From: Lentinus brumalis
Taxonomy: Eukaryota > Basidiomycota > Agaricomycetes > Polyporales > Polyporaceae
DNA: 64,000 nucleotides
Assembly: GCA_001792895.1 (NCBI GenBank)
Contig: MARA01000018.1
Coordinates: 744,001-808,000 of the forward strand
Direction: 5' to 3'
The notes under the pieces are model-generated. The model was not told where the DNA came from, did no database searches, and saw only the letters and a list, made by a program, of their open reading frames with translations. Positions 34,317 through 49,423 of this stretch are shown here, one piece after another. The stretch's first letter is position 1, and each line of letters opens with the position of its first letter. The translations under genes and the position numbers were made by a program.

Positions 34317-36380
34317 CTACAGGCTATCGGCATAGGTGAGGAGCCGTTCGAAGTCGACGGTGCCCAATCCGGTGATCTGTAAGCAGCCTTCTGTCAGAGC
34401 CGTCGCATGTTTGCCACAGAGACAAGCCACGTACCGGATCCCATCCAGTGCTCGCGGAGAAGCCGTTCGTGCCGCAACCAGGGTTGTTACCCGAAGTGAT
34501 GTCGTTGAAGATCGCCGCAGCGTTACCGCTGTACAACAGCGGGTTCAGGAACCCAAGCACGGGCTTTCCGGCGTTGAGGAGGTGGTCGTTGGCGAGCGCG
34601 ACGATGCTCGCGAAGGTCGGGCTTGATGCGCTCGTGCCGCCGACGAGGAAGAGCTGCCCAGCCACGTTGACGACGAAGTTTGTGCCCTGGGCGGCGACGT
34701 CGGGGAATCCGCGACCAGAGGCGTTGTATAAGCCCGAGTAGGTCGAGCCAAGGTTGGTGAAGTACGACTGCACGGCGCTGTCCTGGTACGAGGGGCGCGG
34801 GAAGATGTTTGAGAATCCACCCGACGAGAAGTCCACGCCGACTTCGGGGCTGATGCCGGTTGTGCCGCCCACCGATGTGACACTGAGGTGTTGTCAGAGA
34901 CTGGCAGAAATGCACACCAGACAGGATACTCACTAGGGACAGCCACTGGGGAAGGTTGCAACGAACTTGTTATTCGGGCAACTCGCACTCTGGGCTCCCG
35001 ACACGCCACCATCTCCAGAAGAGTACAGCACGGATGTGCCACGGACGCTAAGCTGCATATATCCGTCGCAGAGAGCGCTGTCAAGCCACGTCGGTCATTA
35101 GTTTTCACCACAAGGTTCAGTTGATGTGATCACCCACTTTGCGATATCTTGATCGTTGTTGAAGGCATACTCGTAGAAGCCGTAGCTTGTCGTGAGCACA
35201 TAGGGAGGGGCCTCGAGATTAAGGAGATAATCGACCAGGTCGAAGAAGCCATCGATTGAAGGCAGGCCAACGGACGCGAAGGTCACTGGTACATTCGTCG
35301 CCACGAGGACGGTGTAGTCGATGTCGAGACTCTGAGTATCCCATCCATGAGTCAGCAATCGCGAGATTCAGATCAAGCTTTCACGCACGGCTTCAACGGT
35401 CCCCTTTCCTGAGGTTACGCCGTTGTCAATGGGCACAATGTTGAACGTTGGGTTTGTGATATCCGGCCGGTATCGCCTTCCCAATGCCTGTCATCTATCA
35501 GAAACTGCTCCTAATCCGACACTGGTTGGCAGCAACATACCTGGACTTCCGACACGTTCGCGATCTCATCCAGATAGCCAGCCACATAGATGTTATTGCT
35601 CTGAGCAGTCGCAGGAGTGGCAGGGATGTTGTACAACGCTTGCAAACACGCCGGGGTCGTCTGATTGGCGCATGAAGCAGGAACAGCGGCCCTCTCTTGC
35701 ACCTTGGGTGCGCTCGTATTCAACAGCTCGTAGGTCGGTTTGCCAGTGGCCGGCGGGATGAATCTGTGCGACACTAGGTGAGTACTCTACAATCGGAACG
35801 ATACCTTGTGAAATTGGCTCACTGGGTGGTCGGATACACGTAAGACAGATGCTGCTGAACTTCGGCAGGAAGTGAGTAGGAAAGCGTCCGGAGAATCTGG
35901 GTGCCCGTCGCTTTGTGCTCATACTTGGTGTAGTTAGCGTCAAGCAAGGCATTCGCCTGATGGACTGGGAGGTTGACGCGGAGCGAGTTGCCAGACTTTC
36001 CAACGACCGCAGTGAGGTTGTTCTTAGACAGCCAGTGTTTGACAGCCGTGACACTCTCAGCCGGCGGCGCTGAGAACTTCTCGGCCTAGACGAACCATAG
36101 TCAGAACGGAGCATAAATGCTGTATCGCAAGGCCTACCTCGGACTTCGACAGATACTTGCCGTAGTTGGGACTGGCTGGGTCGCTGACATCCACGAGGGT
36201 CGCATGGAGTCCATCCCGGTCGGCCATCGGAAGACCGAAAGTGAGCAGCACTGTCGCCTCTTGAGAAGCCTGGCCCAGAGCTACGAAGCCCCGAGTGGAC
36301 ACATCTGGTGCCCGACGCTGAACAGCTGTGGCCAAGGATGCTGACAGCAGGGAAAGGATGACGAACGAAGCTGAGAGCAT
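34317..36380 (-). CDS. Sedolisin (S53) secreted serine-carboxyl peptidase
   Basis: Acid-active secreted peptidase of family S53, related to fungal tripeptidyl peptidases. Eight exons on the minus strand: 36380-36138, 36085-35823, 35763-35541, 35487-35389, 35331-35138, 35077-34934, 34882-34435, 34376-34317. Total is 557 residues with every junction in frame and introns of 51-60 nt. Residues 1-19 are a signal peptide ([19 protein letters not shown]). The pro-domain includes [17 protein letters not shown]. Catalytic Glu275 and Asp279 lie in EASLDID, the oxyanion Asp in YSSGDGG, and the nucleophile Ser473 in [11 protein letters not shown]. The C-terminal calcium-site region includes [13 protein letters not shown] and [21 protein letters not shown] lies at 36461-36467, about 85 nt upstream of the ATG. 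Likely role: extracellular protein degradation. Confidence 0.95.
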
Positions 36381-38256
36381 GCTGTGCGATCTAGGGGAGC
36401 GGGGACTGGCAGTACAGGTCGTTTCGTGACCTGTCGCAACAGCATGGGGAGCAACGGGCTCTTTATACATATCGCAGAAGCAGCCCATGCGGAATCCAGA
36501 AAGACGTTGTCATCCTCGCAGAAGTTGATGTTCGGAGTTCCTAGGACCTCTCGACCGGCGGCGGGAGCGAGCGCGTAGATACGTACCATACGGGCTTCCA
36601 TACGGTATCAGACGTGCTGATTCCCTGCACGGCGACGACACTAGGCGCACTGCTATCGCTCCATCATGGACATCATGATAGAACGAGCCGTTGGTCGCTA
36701 CCTCCAGCGGCGCATGCAAACCTATATGGTGAACGTTGTCAGCGACCAGCGATGTGGGGTGGCTCGTTCTGCGAACCGCTCGACATGCACCCTTGAGAAG
36801 CTTCATGCGAAGGGAGTCGAAGTGCGAAATGAAGCTCATGGCCTTCCGCCGGAGCATGTTACATTGGCATGTACGGCCATACTGGTGATATCGGTCAACC
36901 AGGGTGTCATGTGGCACTCGATCAGCGAGAAGTTCGAGACAAGGCGCACAAAAAACAAGTACCCTGACTTCCTCGTCCACATACAGGAAATGACAGGCGT
37001 ATATGGCATGGCACATGTGCATCCCAGGTACGACTGAGTCACAGTAAGAGTATCACGGGTTCTCTCCAGAGCTCTTCTGAACACTTACGCTGCGTGGATC
37101 AGCCGGCGTGGACGTTCGACTAGGAGGTGCTGTGAGATCGGCTACCCGTTCCTGCTTGATGTGCATGCGTATGGAATCTAGAATGGTGAGCATCTACACA
37201 CGAGGATGGCGAAACAGTTCGACCATGGCTCGACGGCGACGCTCATCCTGAACTGTCATTTACGACGTGGCGCAGGCCTGTGCAAAGACCTAAGTTGGCC
37301 GTTTGGCGGCGGTTGGCCGCGGAGAACTCAGCATCGCTCTGACACTGCGATACAACCCACAAGCGTTCCCCATAGCAGAGCATCGTTCTCGGTACCTGTG
37401 TGAACTGGAGAAGTCTTCTTCGCAGGTCATAGCATGCGACTGTCAGACTCCAAGTACGCATACAGCAGGCCAACAGATGTGCTCGTTCGGCTTTGGAAGG
37501 TCCATAGTAACACAGACAGCTTACTACATCCCTCTCGGTCCGACGAAAACAGGGTTTTCACGACGATCGAATGCGGGGTCCTTTGGTGGTAGCCTCAAGG
37601 CTCAAGTCGAGAACTCGTTGGAAGGGTGGAGACTTGCGTAGTCCAGTCTGGCCGAGTCGGAGTTTAACGGTTGCCTATCTCCTCAGAGCACATGATCCAA
37701 CAGAAAGATGAGAAGAGAAGAGCGTTGGCAAGTCCTCGCCGGGTGAGAAAAGCGGTGGTAGTGGTAGTGGTTGAGATGTGTCGGTAATTCCCGGCGTCAG
37801 TGGTCTGCTTGTGAACGTCCTCTCCTCCCTGTCTTTTCCATCTCTTCTTGTGCGCTGTTACTCACGTCTCACCGTATGTTATGTCGCGGAGCCAAGGAGA
37901 CCGCATTGTGCGACAGGCTGTACACCAAGTAAGTACTAGTACTTAAGTACTATACTGAGTATATGTACCAGATCAGTACTAGGGCCTGTGTCTCTGAACA
38001 ATCAAGGCTACAAACTTAACTACATGCCCGGGGTCCAAGCAACATGTATGTATGATATGTGCCGACAATTGCGGATACATGCGCGAAACTCTTTGTCAGT
38101 CTGACGACGGCATGGTCTGGCCAAGGTCGTATGCAGGCACAATACTTCCCACCTCAGGAACGCGCGGCTGGGTGAGAAAGAGCGACGAATGGGCGTTGGC
38201 CCTGGGGACGCGGGGATGGCCGCTGGGGCAACGAAGGACGAGGAGCGTTCGCGAAC
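36381..38256. other. Spacer without a supported gene
   Basis: A 123-codon plus-strand frame at 36666-37037 has no recognised motif and no good context. An AT-rich nearly palindromic tract (agtactagtacttaagtact) lies at about 37932-37951. I see nothing else of note. Confidence 0.45.
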
Positions 38257-39799
38257 TCACTCGCGGTACTCCTGCGAACTCGACGATTGCTGACCTTGCA
38301 CAAATTGGACACTCAGGTCCTTCACCGACGCAGAGGGGCGCATGACTTCGCAACAGTATATCGACAGGTGGTTGTCCTGGCCCTCTGGAACCTCATCCAC
38401 TCTCTCCAGCCGTGCGCGGACGATCTCTTCTTCGTCCCCCAGGAGCTCGTCGTCGGTCACGGGGATAGCCTGGTCCCATGTGAATGTCGGGCGCCAAAGA
38501 CCGTCTGACCCTTCCAGGTTCGACAATGGCTTTGAAGGTGGTGGCAGGATAGACTGATATGCTAGAGAAGGGGACTCCTCCAACCCTTGCTCGTCAAGTG
38601 CAATTTCCGAGCGGTAGACCTCTTCGGGCAACTGCAATGCGTCCGCGATGGCCTTACTGAGGGACGACTCTGACTCCATTGTTGTCGCTGCGCTGATCAT
38701 AGACGGGTCATATAAAGGGTCTTTCAGCATGTTCGGGACAGGCAGACTCCGGAGGCGCTCTTTCCAGCGGGCGTAGTCGGGCTCCTCGGTGTAGTCCAGC
38801 AGACGGGCGTAGTCGACAAGCTCGCCGAAGACAGATACGTCCCCGAGTCCCACAAGCCGTGCGCCAGTCCACTGCCTCTTGAGAGTAAACACTGTACGAG
38901 AAGAGAGGCAGAGTCCGTTGAGGGAGTCCCAGGGTAGGCGTCCAGCGATAAGGGACAGTATCGTATACGACAGAGACTCAACATCGTCTCTACGCGAAGG
39001 CGCTGCCGGCAGAATGAGCTTCCGGTGTAACCATGGGCTGGTAGCCCGAGCGGGAATTTGGCGACTCACAATGGTGGAGATGGACGTTGAGGCTAACAAA
39101 GCTTGAGGTTCCTACCGAGCGCGGCGTACCTTTGTCTGGGAGATGTTCCAACGTGGTGGGGTCCCTGTAAGGGCGACAGATCCCGAAATCGATGATACGT
39201 ACGCGACCCGGCTCTGCTCCCTCGGTCGGGGCCAACATCAGGTTTGACGGCTTGATATCGCAGTGGACGATGCCGCGAGAGTGGATGTACTCGAGTCCCT
39301 CGAGCTGTAACTATGTATCAGGATTACTGCAAAAACGACGAGCACTGAGGGAACGGGCGCACAACTTGATGCGAGAGCGCGACCAGGTTCCGCAAGGTCA
39401 ACTTGGTTCGTAAGGCGTTCAGGTCCGTGTGGAGCAACTCGAGAGCGAGGTACTCATAGAACTGTGACCTACCCCATGCATGTACGAGGGGTATGGCAGT
39501 ATGGCCTGCGAGAGCGTCGTTAAGCACGGAGTAGCGTTACCGACAGCTGAACATACTCACCCTGAAGCAGAACGAGCGCACAAGCTTCGTGCAAAAGTCT
39601 CGGATGCTTGACGTGGTCCGTCACATGGCACTTTTTCACCGCGACGAGCTTTTGCGGCTCATCTATCACTCGAGCACGAAACACACGCCCTGCGGATAGA
39701 AGGGGCACTTAAGCAGAGGGCTACTGACAGAGGACAACATACAATAAACCTACCAAACCCGCCCTCCTTTTCGTCTCCATCGTAGATGAAAAGGCGCAT
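38257..39799 (-). CDS. CK1-like protein kinase
   Basis: Ser/Thr kinase of casein-kinase-1-like type. Five exons on the minus strand (39799-39754, 39689-39561, 39505-39363, 39310-39070, 39002-38257) give 434 residues, all in frame, with introns of 51-67 nt. Motifs in order: [13 protein letters not shown] (degenerate Gly-rich loop), VAVKKC (ATP-binding Lys), ALELLHTDL hinge, [14 protein letters not shown] catalytic loop, [10 protein letters not shown] (DFG), [17 protein letters not shown] and [14 protein letters not shown], the CK1-type activation and helix signature. After the kinase fold there is a C-terminal tail of about 150 residues, acidic and without known domain. The start is uncertain: the ATG at 39799 leaves almost nothing before the Gly-rich loop, so an upstream exon may exist. 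Confidence 0.85.
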
Positions 39800-40284
39800 C
39801 CTCAGGGGCTGAAAGAAGTGAGTAAGAAAGAAACGCTTCGACGTCTTGATAGGAATGCAAGCGCCGTGTGGTTATGTAATACAAATGCAACTCTATGGTC
39901 TTCTCTTGGTCTCTTGGATGGGACGGTTGGAAAAGGACATGCCTAAGCGGGAGCAAACACGAGACGGTTGGCACTCCTAAGAATCGACAAATCACTACGC
40001 TGATGCGGACGGTGCACGGACGGGCGATGGCAACTTGGGAGAACTCGTATGCGATTCAGCCAAGAATTAAGTACCGGACGAGCATCAACGCACCTCATAT
40101 TGTTGGCCAAGGATCGGGAAACATCGACCACCGGACGAAGAAGTTCTCACCGGGAACAGCCGATAGTGACAAGGAATGCCAGGTCAACCAAGCCAAAAGA
40201 CGCATTATAGCAAGATCGATACGTTACAACAGAACATAGGTATCGGCACACCGAGAACATCCAACCCTACACCGGCTCGCAACT
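39800..40284. other. Intergenic region between kinase and PRP43
   Basis: Contains the presumed kinase promoter and the 3' end of the PRP43 transcription unit. No separate gene is seen. Confidence 0.5.
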
Positions 40285-43060
<2,776 letters not shown>

Positions 43061-43265
43061 TGGGGGCAGTCTGGAGGCGGAGAGCGGGCGACGGGGCGGA
43101 GAGAGTGGCGGTCGATGGCAAAGCTGAACTGCTGCAGCCGAAAAAGCAGCGCGCGGGTCACGTGCTGTGGGTTTCGCGGGGCGGCCACCGCGCTCGAGTC
43201 TCAGTTGCGCACTCCCACTCACTCTCACTCTCGCTCACCGAACACAGCCTGTCTCTTCGACCGCC
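43061..43265. promoter_or_regulatory. Compact bidirectional promoter PRP43/CLF1
   Basis: Only 205 bp separate the two start codons. The stretch is GC-rich with no clear TATA box. It has CTCACTCTCACTCTCGCTCACC just before the CLF1 ATG and a 'gcggcggagagcgggcgacggggcgg'-type purine tract before PRP43. Both genes must take their core promoters from it. Confidence 0.7.
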
Positions 43266-45955
43266 ATGCAGGACGGCAGGGCCCCGAGGATCAAGAACAG
43301 GGCGCCGGCCGCCATCCAGGTCACCGCCGAGCAGCTCCTCCGCGATGCCCAGGAACGTCAAGAGTCCCAGTTCCGCGCTCCCAAGCAGCGCGTCGAGGAC
43401 TTTGAGGAGCTACACGAGTACCGCGGCCGCAAACGGGAGGAGTTCGAGAAGCGCATCCGTCAGACACGGTCCAGCATGTACGTGCTTCTTGTCCTACTCC
43501 CGACACTCGAGAGGCGCCCCGCTTCTGACGAACATGGGATCTGCCTTCTTGGTCCACCCGTACTGACGCACTTTGCAGAAAAGAATGGCTGCAGTACGCT
43601 AACTGGGAGGTATGTACGTCCTTCACCCTCACTCTGGCCTTCGCAGACGAACATTCTCTAGGCCAGTCAAGGCGAGTTTGCTCGCTCGCGCTCCGTCTTT
43701 GAGCGTGCCCTCGACGTCGACCCCCGTAGCGTCCAGCTATGGCTGTCCTACACCGAGATGGAGCTCAAGGGCCGCAACGTCCAGCACGCCCGCAACCTCT
43801 TCGACCGCGCCGTCACCCTCCTCCCACGCGTCGATCAACTCTGGTACAAATATGTCTACCTCGAGGAGCTCCTGCAGAACGTCCCCGGCGCACGCCAAGT
43901 GTTTGAGCGCTGGATGCAGTGGGAGCCGGACGACAAGGCGTGGCAGGCGTACATCAAGCTTGAGCAACGGTACCAGGAGCTCGACCGCGCCAGTGCCATC
44001 TACGAACGATGGGTCGCCGTCAGGCCGGAGCCCAGGGTGTGGGTCAAGTGGGGCAAGTTTGAGGAGGAGAGGGGCAGGCTCGACAAGGCACGCGAGGTCT
44101 TCCAGACTGCGCTCGAGTTCTTCGGAGACGACGAGGAGCAGATCGAGAAGGCCCAGGCTGTGTTCAATGCGTTTGCGAAGATGGAGACGCGCTTGAAGGA
44201 GTATGAGCGGGCAAGAGTCATCTACAAGGTACGTAGCTACTGCTGTTCCTGCTGTTCCTGGGAGAAGTAAGCTGACGTCCGGACTCCCAGTTCGCGCTCT
44301 CACGGTTGCCTCGATCAAAATCGGCTGCGCTGTACGCGGCTTACACGAAGTTCGAGAAACAGCACGGGACGAGGACTACGCTGGAGTCTACCGTCTTGGG
44401 CAAAAGGCGCATACAGTACGAGGAGGAGCTGCAGCATGACGGTCGGAATTACGACGTGTGGTTCGACTACGCGCGCCTAGAGGAGGGTGCCCTCCGAGAC
44501 GTGCGGGAGGAGGGCGCGACGTCGGAAGAGGAGGAGCGAGCGACGAATAGGGTGCGGGAGGTGTACGAGCGGGCGGTCGCTCAGGTACCACCAGGAGGTG
44601 AGAAGCGACATTGGAGGCGGTATATCTTCCTATGGCTGTTCTACGCGCTGTTCGAGGAGACCGAAACCAAGGTGAGTCGTGTGCTTCGTATCCCTTTGAT
44701 TGCCAGCTAACACTCCCGCAGGACTACGAGCGTGCACGCCAGATCTACGCAACAGCAATCCGTGTGGTGCCGCACAAGCAATTCACATTTGCGAAATTGT
44801 GGATCAACTTTGCGAGGTTCGAGGTGCGGCAACTGCAGTTGACTGCTGCGCGCAAGATCCTCGGGACGGCGATTGGGATGTGCCCCAAGGAGGCCCTCTT
44901 CAAGGGCTACATCCAGCTCGAGTTCGACCTGCGCGAGTTTGACCGCGTGCGAGAACTTTACCAGAAGTACATCGAGGTATGTGATATGTCATGGGATGGC
45001 AACACACGAAGCTCACTCGCTTGTAGTACGACCCGACGAACTCGGCCGCATGGATCAAGTTCGCGGAGCTCGAGACGCAGCTGGAGGACTTTGCGCGGGT
45101 GCGGGCGATCTACGAGCTCGGGATCAAGCAGGACGCGCTGTCGATGCCGGAGCTGCTGTGGAAGGCGTACATCGACTTTGAGACGGAGGAGGGCGAGCGC
45201 GAGAAGGCGAGGGCGCTGTACGAGCGGCTCGTGCAGATCAGCGGGCACGTCAAGGTGTGGATCTCGTACGCGACGTTCGAGGCGGAGCCGATCCCGGTGC
45301 CGAGAGCGATGCGCGAGGAGGCGGAGGACGAGGAGGAGGAGGAGGTGCCGATGGTCGAGGGCGACCCTGTGCGTGCGCGGCAGGTGTTCGAGAGGGCGTA
45401 CAAGGACCTCAAGAGCAAGGGTCTCAAGCACGAGGTACGTCTGCGTTGCTGTTCGTTCCGTGCGACTGTGCGTGGCGGATCGCTGACAGGCTGGTTTTAT
45501 GTGCCGCAGCGCGTTGTGCTGCTGGAGATCTGGAAGGCGTTCGAGGAGAAGTACGGGAGTGCGGAGGAGGTGGTGAAGGTGCAGGGGATGATGCCGATCA
45601 CGAGCAAGCGGCGGGTGGTGGACAAGGAGACGGGGCAGACGGTGGAGGACTGGGACATTGTGTTCGCGGACGACGAGCGGGAGTCGAACCCGACGAGCTT
45701 CAAGTTCCTGCAGATGGCGCATGCGTGGAAGGCGATGCAGGCGAAGGCGGGCGGCGCGGGGGTGCTGGTGGGGCGGCGCCGCTCTCTGGGTTCGTGGCTG
45801 CTGCTGCGTCGTCGTCGTCTTCTGGGCAAGGGGAAGGGCAGGCTGGGGGCGGAGGCGGAGGCGGGGAAGGAGGGAAGGAGGCGGAGGAGGGCAGGAGGGA
45901 ACGCGGAGACGATGCGAGCAGCGATGTTGCGAGCTCGAATGGTGGCGACGACTAG
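43266..45955 (+). CDS. CLF1: Pre-mRNA splicing factor Clf1/Crooked-neck (HAT repeat protein)
   Basis: Scaffold of the Prp19-associated (NTC) spliceosome complex, built from HAT (half-a-TPR) repeats. Exons: 43266-43477, 43579-43609, 43662-44228, 44291-44671, 44722-44976, 45027-45434 and 45510-onward. The N-terminus is [20 protein letters not shown], then [24 protein letters not shown] units show W-x-Y-x-x-E and A-R-x-(I/V)-(Y/F)-E signatures throughout, for example [36 protein letters not shown]. The last exon changes frame near 45770: one extra G in the GGGG run there gives [22 protein letters not shown] and a tail ending [12 protein letters not shown] at 45955. Without it the frame would run to 46103 with an Arg-rich tail unlike the family. 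The decayed copy at 33.2 kb also carries DVASSNG in its tail, supporting the 45955 end. Confidence 0.92.
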
Positions 45956-46499
45956 GATCGGTCTCTGTGCTTGTAATGTGTTGTCTTGTACCTGCCGATG
46001 GTCGACAATGTACTTTCTTGTCTCCAAGCATGGAATGCGTCAAAGTTGTGAGCGGCACGCTGGGCGAGCGACGTTCACGATACTAGTGTTGCCTACAGAG
46101 TAACGAAAAGGCAGTAGGGTACACCCAGTCGCGCTAACCATAGAACGTGCATCACTATGTAGGAGAGGGAACGCAACTGTGCTGTTCGCACAATCAAAGC
46201 ACGCAGACACGGACGCCACGAGGTAAACGCAGTGGACGGTTGAAAGCACGCAGGAACAAGTTGAGTAGTGATGATGCATTGATAGCTAAGTACTGAGGAT
46301 TGCGTCGGGAGAGCACATAGGATGCGTGGCAAAACATGATGATGGTGACGTGTAATGATAATTAGTGAGGATGTAGGATTAAGATGGTAGCAAACTTTTG
46401 CATCGTGTGAGGGCGGGAGGCGAGACACACCGTCACGACCGTGTCTCGTCCCGTGCACCATCCCCAGTCCGCATACCCTTCGACCCAGCGGAAAACCGG
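45956..46499. other. Convergent 3' region between CLF1 and HSP10
   Basis: The tail-to-tail spacing of CLF1 and HSP10 is about 545 bp. Open frames here are read-through of CLF1 or antisense. No further gene. Confidence 0.5.
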
Positions 46500-47000
46500 T
46501 TACTCCTGGATCTTCGCGAGGATCTCCTGGTCGCGGTAGAGGTAGTATTCCTAGCGGAGCCCGCATCAGCAAGCCTCGCGCGAGCCGAGGACGACAAGAA
46601 CGCACCTCATCACCAAGCTTGATCGGGCTGCCACCCCAGCCGGGGAGGAGGACGCGGTCGCCAGCCTTCACGCTAGGAGGCACGACCTTGCCGTCCTTGT
46701 CGGGCGCGCCAGGGCCGACGGCGATGACGGTCGCCTCGGGAAGGGGCTGGCTGGTTGCTGACGAGGGGAGGAAGATGCCGGTCGCGGTTTTCTGCACGCG
46801 CGCACGGAACGTCTTGTCAGCAGGGAGGATAGAGGGACTGGGCGCGAAGAGGGACGCACGGTCTCAGGCTTGAACCGCTGGACGAGGACGCGGTCGAAGA
46901 GAGGGATGACGGACTTGATGGACTTGAACGTTGCCTGGGCAGCCTACTCAGCGCAGTCAGCATGCGGCCATCGCGGGCAGAGCAGCGGAGACGAGACCAT
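46500..47000 (-). CDS. HSP10: Mitochondrial co-chaperonin Hsp10 (GroES family)
   Basis: Lid of the mitochondrial Hsp60 chaperonin. Four exons on the minus strand: 47000-46998, 46943-46860, 46791-46606, 46550-46500, giving 107 residues, normal for the family. Motifs: FKSIKSVIPLFDRVLVQRF (start of the GroES fold), KTATGIFLPSSATSQP (mobile loop), ATVIAVGPGAPDKDGKVV, GDRVLLPGWGG and the C-terminal YRDQEILAKIQE. All junctions are in phase 0. The first coding exon would be the ATG alone, spliced by a 54-nt intron (GTCTCG...GAGTAG) to GCT GCC CAG. The start is inferred from phase and from the family N-terminus; RNA data would settle it. Confidence 0.9.
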
Positions 47001-48294
47001 TTGAACGACAGAGACGGGCGAGACGACGAGGACGGTGAGCGTGGCAAGAAGCTAAGCGCCCGATGACCGCCTGCCCGTTTTTCTCGTTCCGGTTGTTTGG
47101 CCGACCAAACAACGCGCGAGAAGCGTCGAGAACAGCCAGTCTTTCTCATTAATCACAACTTGCTAGACACACTACTACCCGTACACGAAGAGATGTTTGC
47201 ATGAATATAGTCAGGACCCGGCGTGCATCGTTACGGCCGGTCCTGATAGAACATATGCTCCGCTCCCGAAGAGCGTTGTGATCTAGCACACACGTCCACC
47301 CAACCTTCCTATGCCTTGCGGCGTTCCGGCGGGCTTCATGGTGTGCAGGTGCGCAGAACGGACGTCGAGACTCGCGTCGAGGACGAGTACTCCTCGCGAC
47401 TCACCTGGACCGAGGCTGGATCAAAGTACTTTGTTACTGAGTTCTCAGCGAGATGGGGGATGCATGTCCGTCATTCTACACGGTGAGTACACGCAGCGGG
47501 ACCCGAGGATGATGGTGGAGAGAGACAAGCTGGCGGACGAGACTCGAAGCACGGAACACCGCGCGCGTCTCCGCCACGTGGGCGGTATAAGTTCTCGTCG
47601 CGCTGGCGCTGCAGGTTTTCTCTACTCATTCCGGACTCGCACTATTGTCCCCCTGCGACCGAACTACGCTCGTCGTAAGTATTCTCGCAGGAGTCTACCG
47701 CAAGTCCCAGATCCATATACCGCTCCTAGCTGGAGCGCACGCCATGTGTCGGAGACGGCCAGGGCGTGCTTTTCCTTACCAGGAGCGGGACATCTCTACT
47801 CTATCGCCATCTTCCTGTGCGGGCTGACGTCCACCATCGACGTTGGAGGTTCGTCGCGCTGTATCTAGACGTGTTTGGCTGTGTGTTATGTATCGTACAC
47901 GCATTCAAATGACACCAGCTTCTTTCATCCAGCCGCGAGTGTCAACAGGTTGCCTTGGACCGTCGTCGAGATTCCACAGCGCGGTGAGCAAATGCTTGGA
48001 CGTCAGATTGCAGCAGGCAGGTATCAGCGGTAACGACAGTACAGGGTGAGCTACGAAAGCAACGCCGATTCTATGCAGACTTCTAACTTCTATGTGAGAT
48101 AACTAATCCGTGAATAACGATACCGTACACTACAAGGACAAGAACGAGAGGTATGCGCGCCCAATGAGTCGCGTTCACGTTCAATCAAAACCCGAACATG
48201 TCAGAACACCGAAGACCCCACAGTATATACCCCCCGGCTCTCCCAATCACCCAGGTCCCAGAGTACGAACGAACGATGCGATGACGACTGCCCT
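47001..48294. other. Spacer without a supported gene
   Basis: A 185-codon plus-strand frame at 47311-47868 is composition-driven and has no motif. 'ggcggtataagttc' at 47580 is a possible TATA-like site without a recognisable gene behind it. Nothing else seen. Confidence 0.45.
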
Positions 48295-49423
48295 TCACGC
48301 TGAGAGAGGCTTGCCGCTGTTGCCCGGCTTCCCGGGCACGAAGAGCCACCAGACGGCGATGAGGAAGCGCATGCCGGTCCCGACGCCCAGCGTGCCCGCG
48401 GCGCCGACGGCGTCGATGATCGCGCGGCCGACGAAGCCCCCGAGGAAGAGCGCGACGATGGCGATGAGCTTGTGGTCGCGCGAGATGACGCGCTGGCGGA
48501 AGTTGAGCAGCTTTGGGTCCGCCATGAGCTCGCACCAGACCGTCGTGAGCACGACTAGGGGGGAGATGGCGCGTCAGCGTCGGGGAGCGAGTGTACGGTC
48601 GCATGTCCAGTGACCAGAGAGGAGGGATGAGGTAGGAAGGAAGGACGACGGATTGCGCGAGGACAGAACATCGAAGAGACGAAGACACTCACTGGTGGTC
48701 GCGAACTGAGTGTTCACCCGCTTGCCCATGATACCCTGCAGACCCAGACTCGCGCTCATAAACGCAATCGCAACGAACGTGAGCGCGTTCGTCCATGCCG
48801 GGTCCCCGCGAACCTCGGCGATGCTCCCCTGCCCGCTCTTCCACGCTGCGATCGCGGCGGCCATGGTGAAGAGCGCCTGGATGAATGTGCCGAGGAAGAG
48901 CCAGGCGCGGGACTTGGGGCCCATGCGGTCGCCTATGCGCCCGAGGGACGCGCCGGCGACGAAGGTGAGGATGGAGCAGAGGGCTTGCTGGTCGGCGAGG
49001 TGGAAGGAGGTGTCGCGCTGGCCGGGGGCCCGGAGAAGAGGCGGGCGAGGGCGAGGGCGAGCTGGACGGAGTTTCCGGTTTGGAAGCCGCACCAGACGAA
49101 GATGGCGGTGAAGGAGACGGAGTCGCTGGAGGATGGGGATGGGGGAGTGTTTGAGGAGGGATAGAGAGACGGAAGATACGAATGACTCACATGAAGCCCG
49201 TCATGAAGCAGTACGCCGATAGCGGGAACGTCGACTGCGCTGGGTCGACATCGTCCGTGAGATGGCGCGTCGAGAAGACGGTCCGGGGGCTCGTCCATAG
49301 CCGTGCGGTGTCGACGATCGTGCTATGAGACGACGCGGGCTGGGGGAGGGTCTCCGCCTTCTTGTCCGCGTAGTCCGCGCCCGTGGTGTTGGCGTCGTTC
49401 CGGTTGAAGCTCTCGGCGGCCAT
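48295..49423 (-). CDS. DUF1275/YoaK-family membrane protein, one frame break
   Basis: Integral membrane protein of the DUF1275 (YoaK) family; function not established. Exons on the minus strand: 49423-49191, 49125-48693 and 48554-48295. The hydrophilic N-terminus (MAAESFNRNDANTTGADYAD) is followed by FPLSAYCFMTGFIDSVSF, FVWCGFQTGNSVQLALALARLF, LCSILTFVAGASLGRIGDRMG, WLFLGTFIQALFTMAAAIAAW, LTFVAIAFMSASLGLQGIMGKRVN and LIAIVALFLGGFVGRAI, all typical helices of the family, including the TGN motif. Exon 2 is one base short of a multiple of three. The shift lies at a CCCCC run near 49032; one more C joins RLFSGP to PGQRDTSFHLADQQ. Splice phases on both sides fit that correction. It is either a true frameshift or a base-call error; the rest is intact. 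Confidence 0.85.

Noticed and set aside
47311..47868. 185-codon plus-strand frame
   Set aside because: No motif, no splice support and no plausible promoter spacing; composition alone can produce it.
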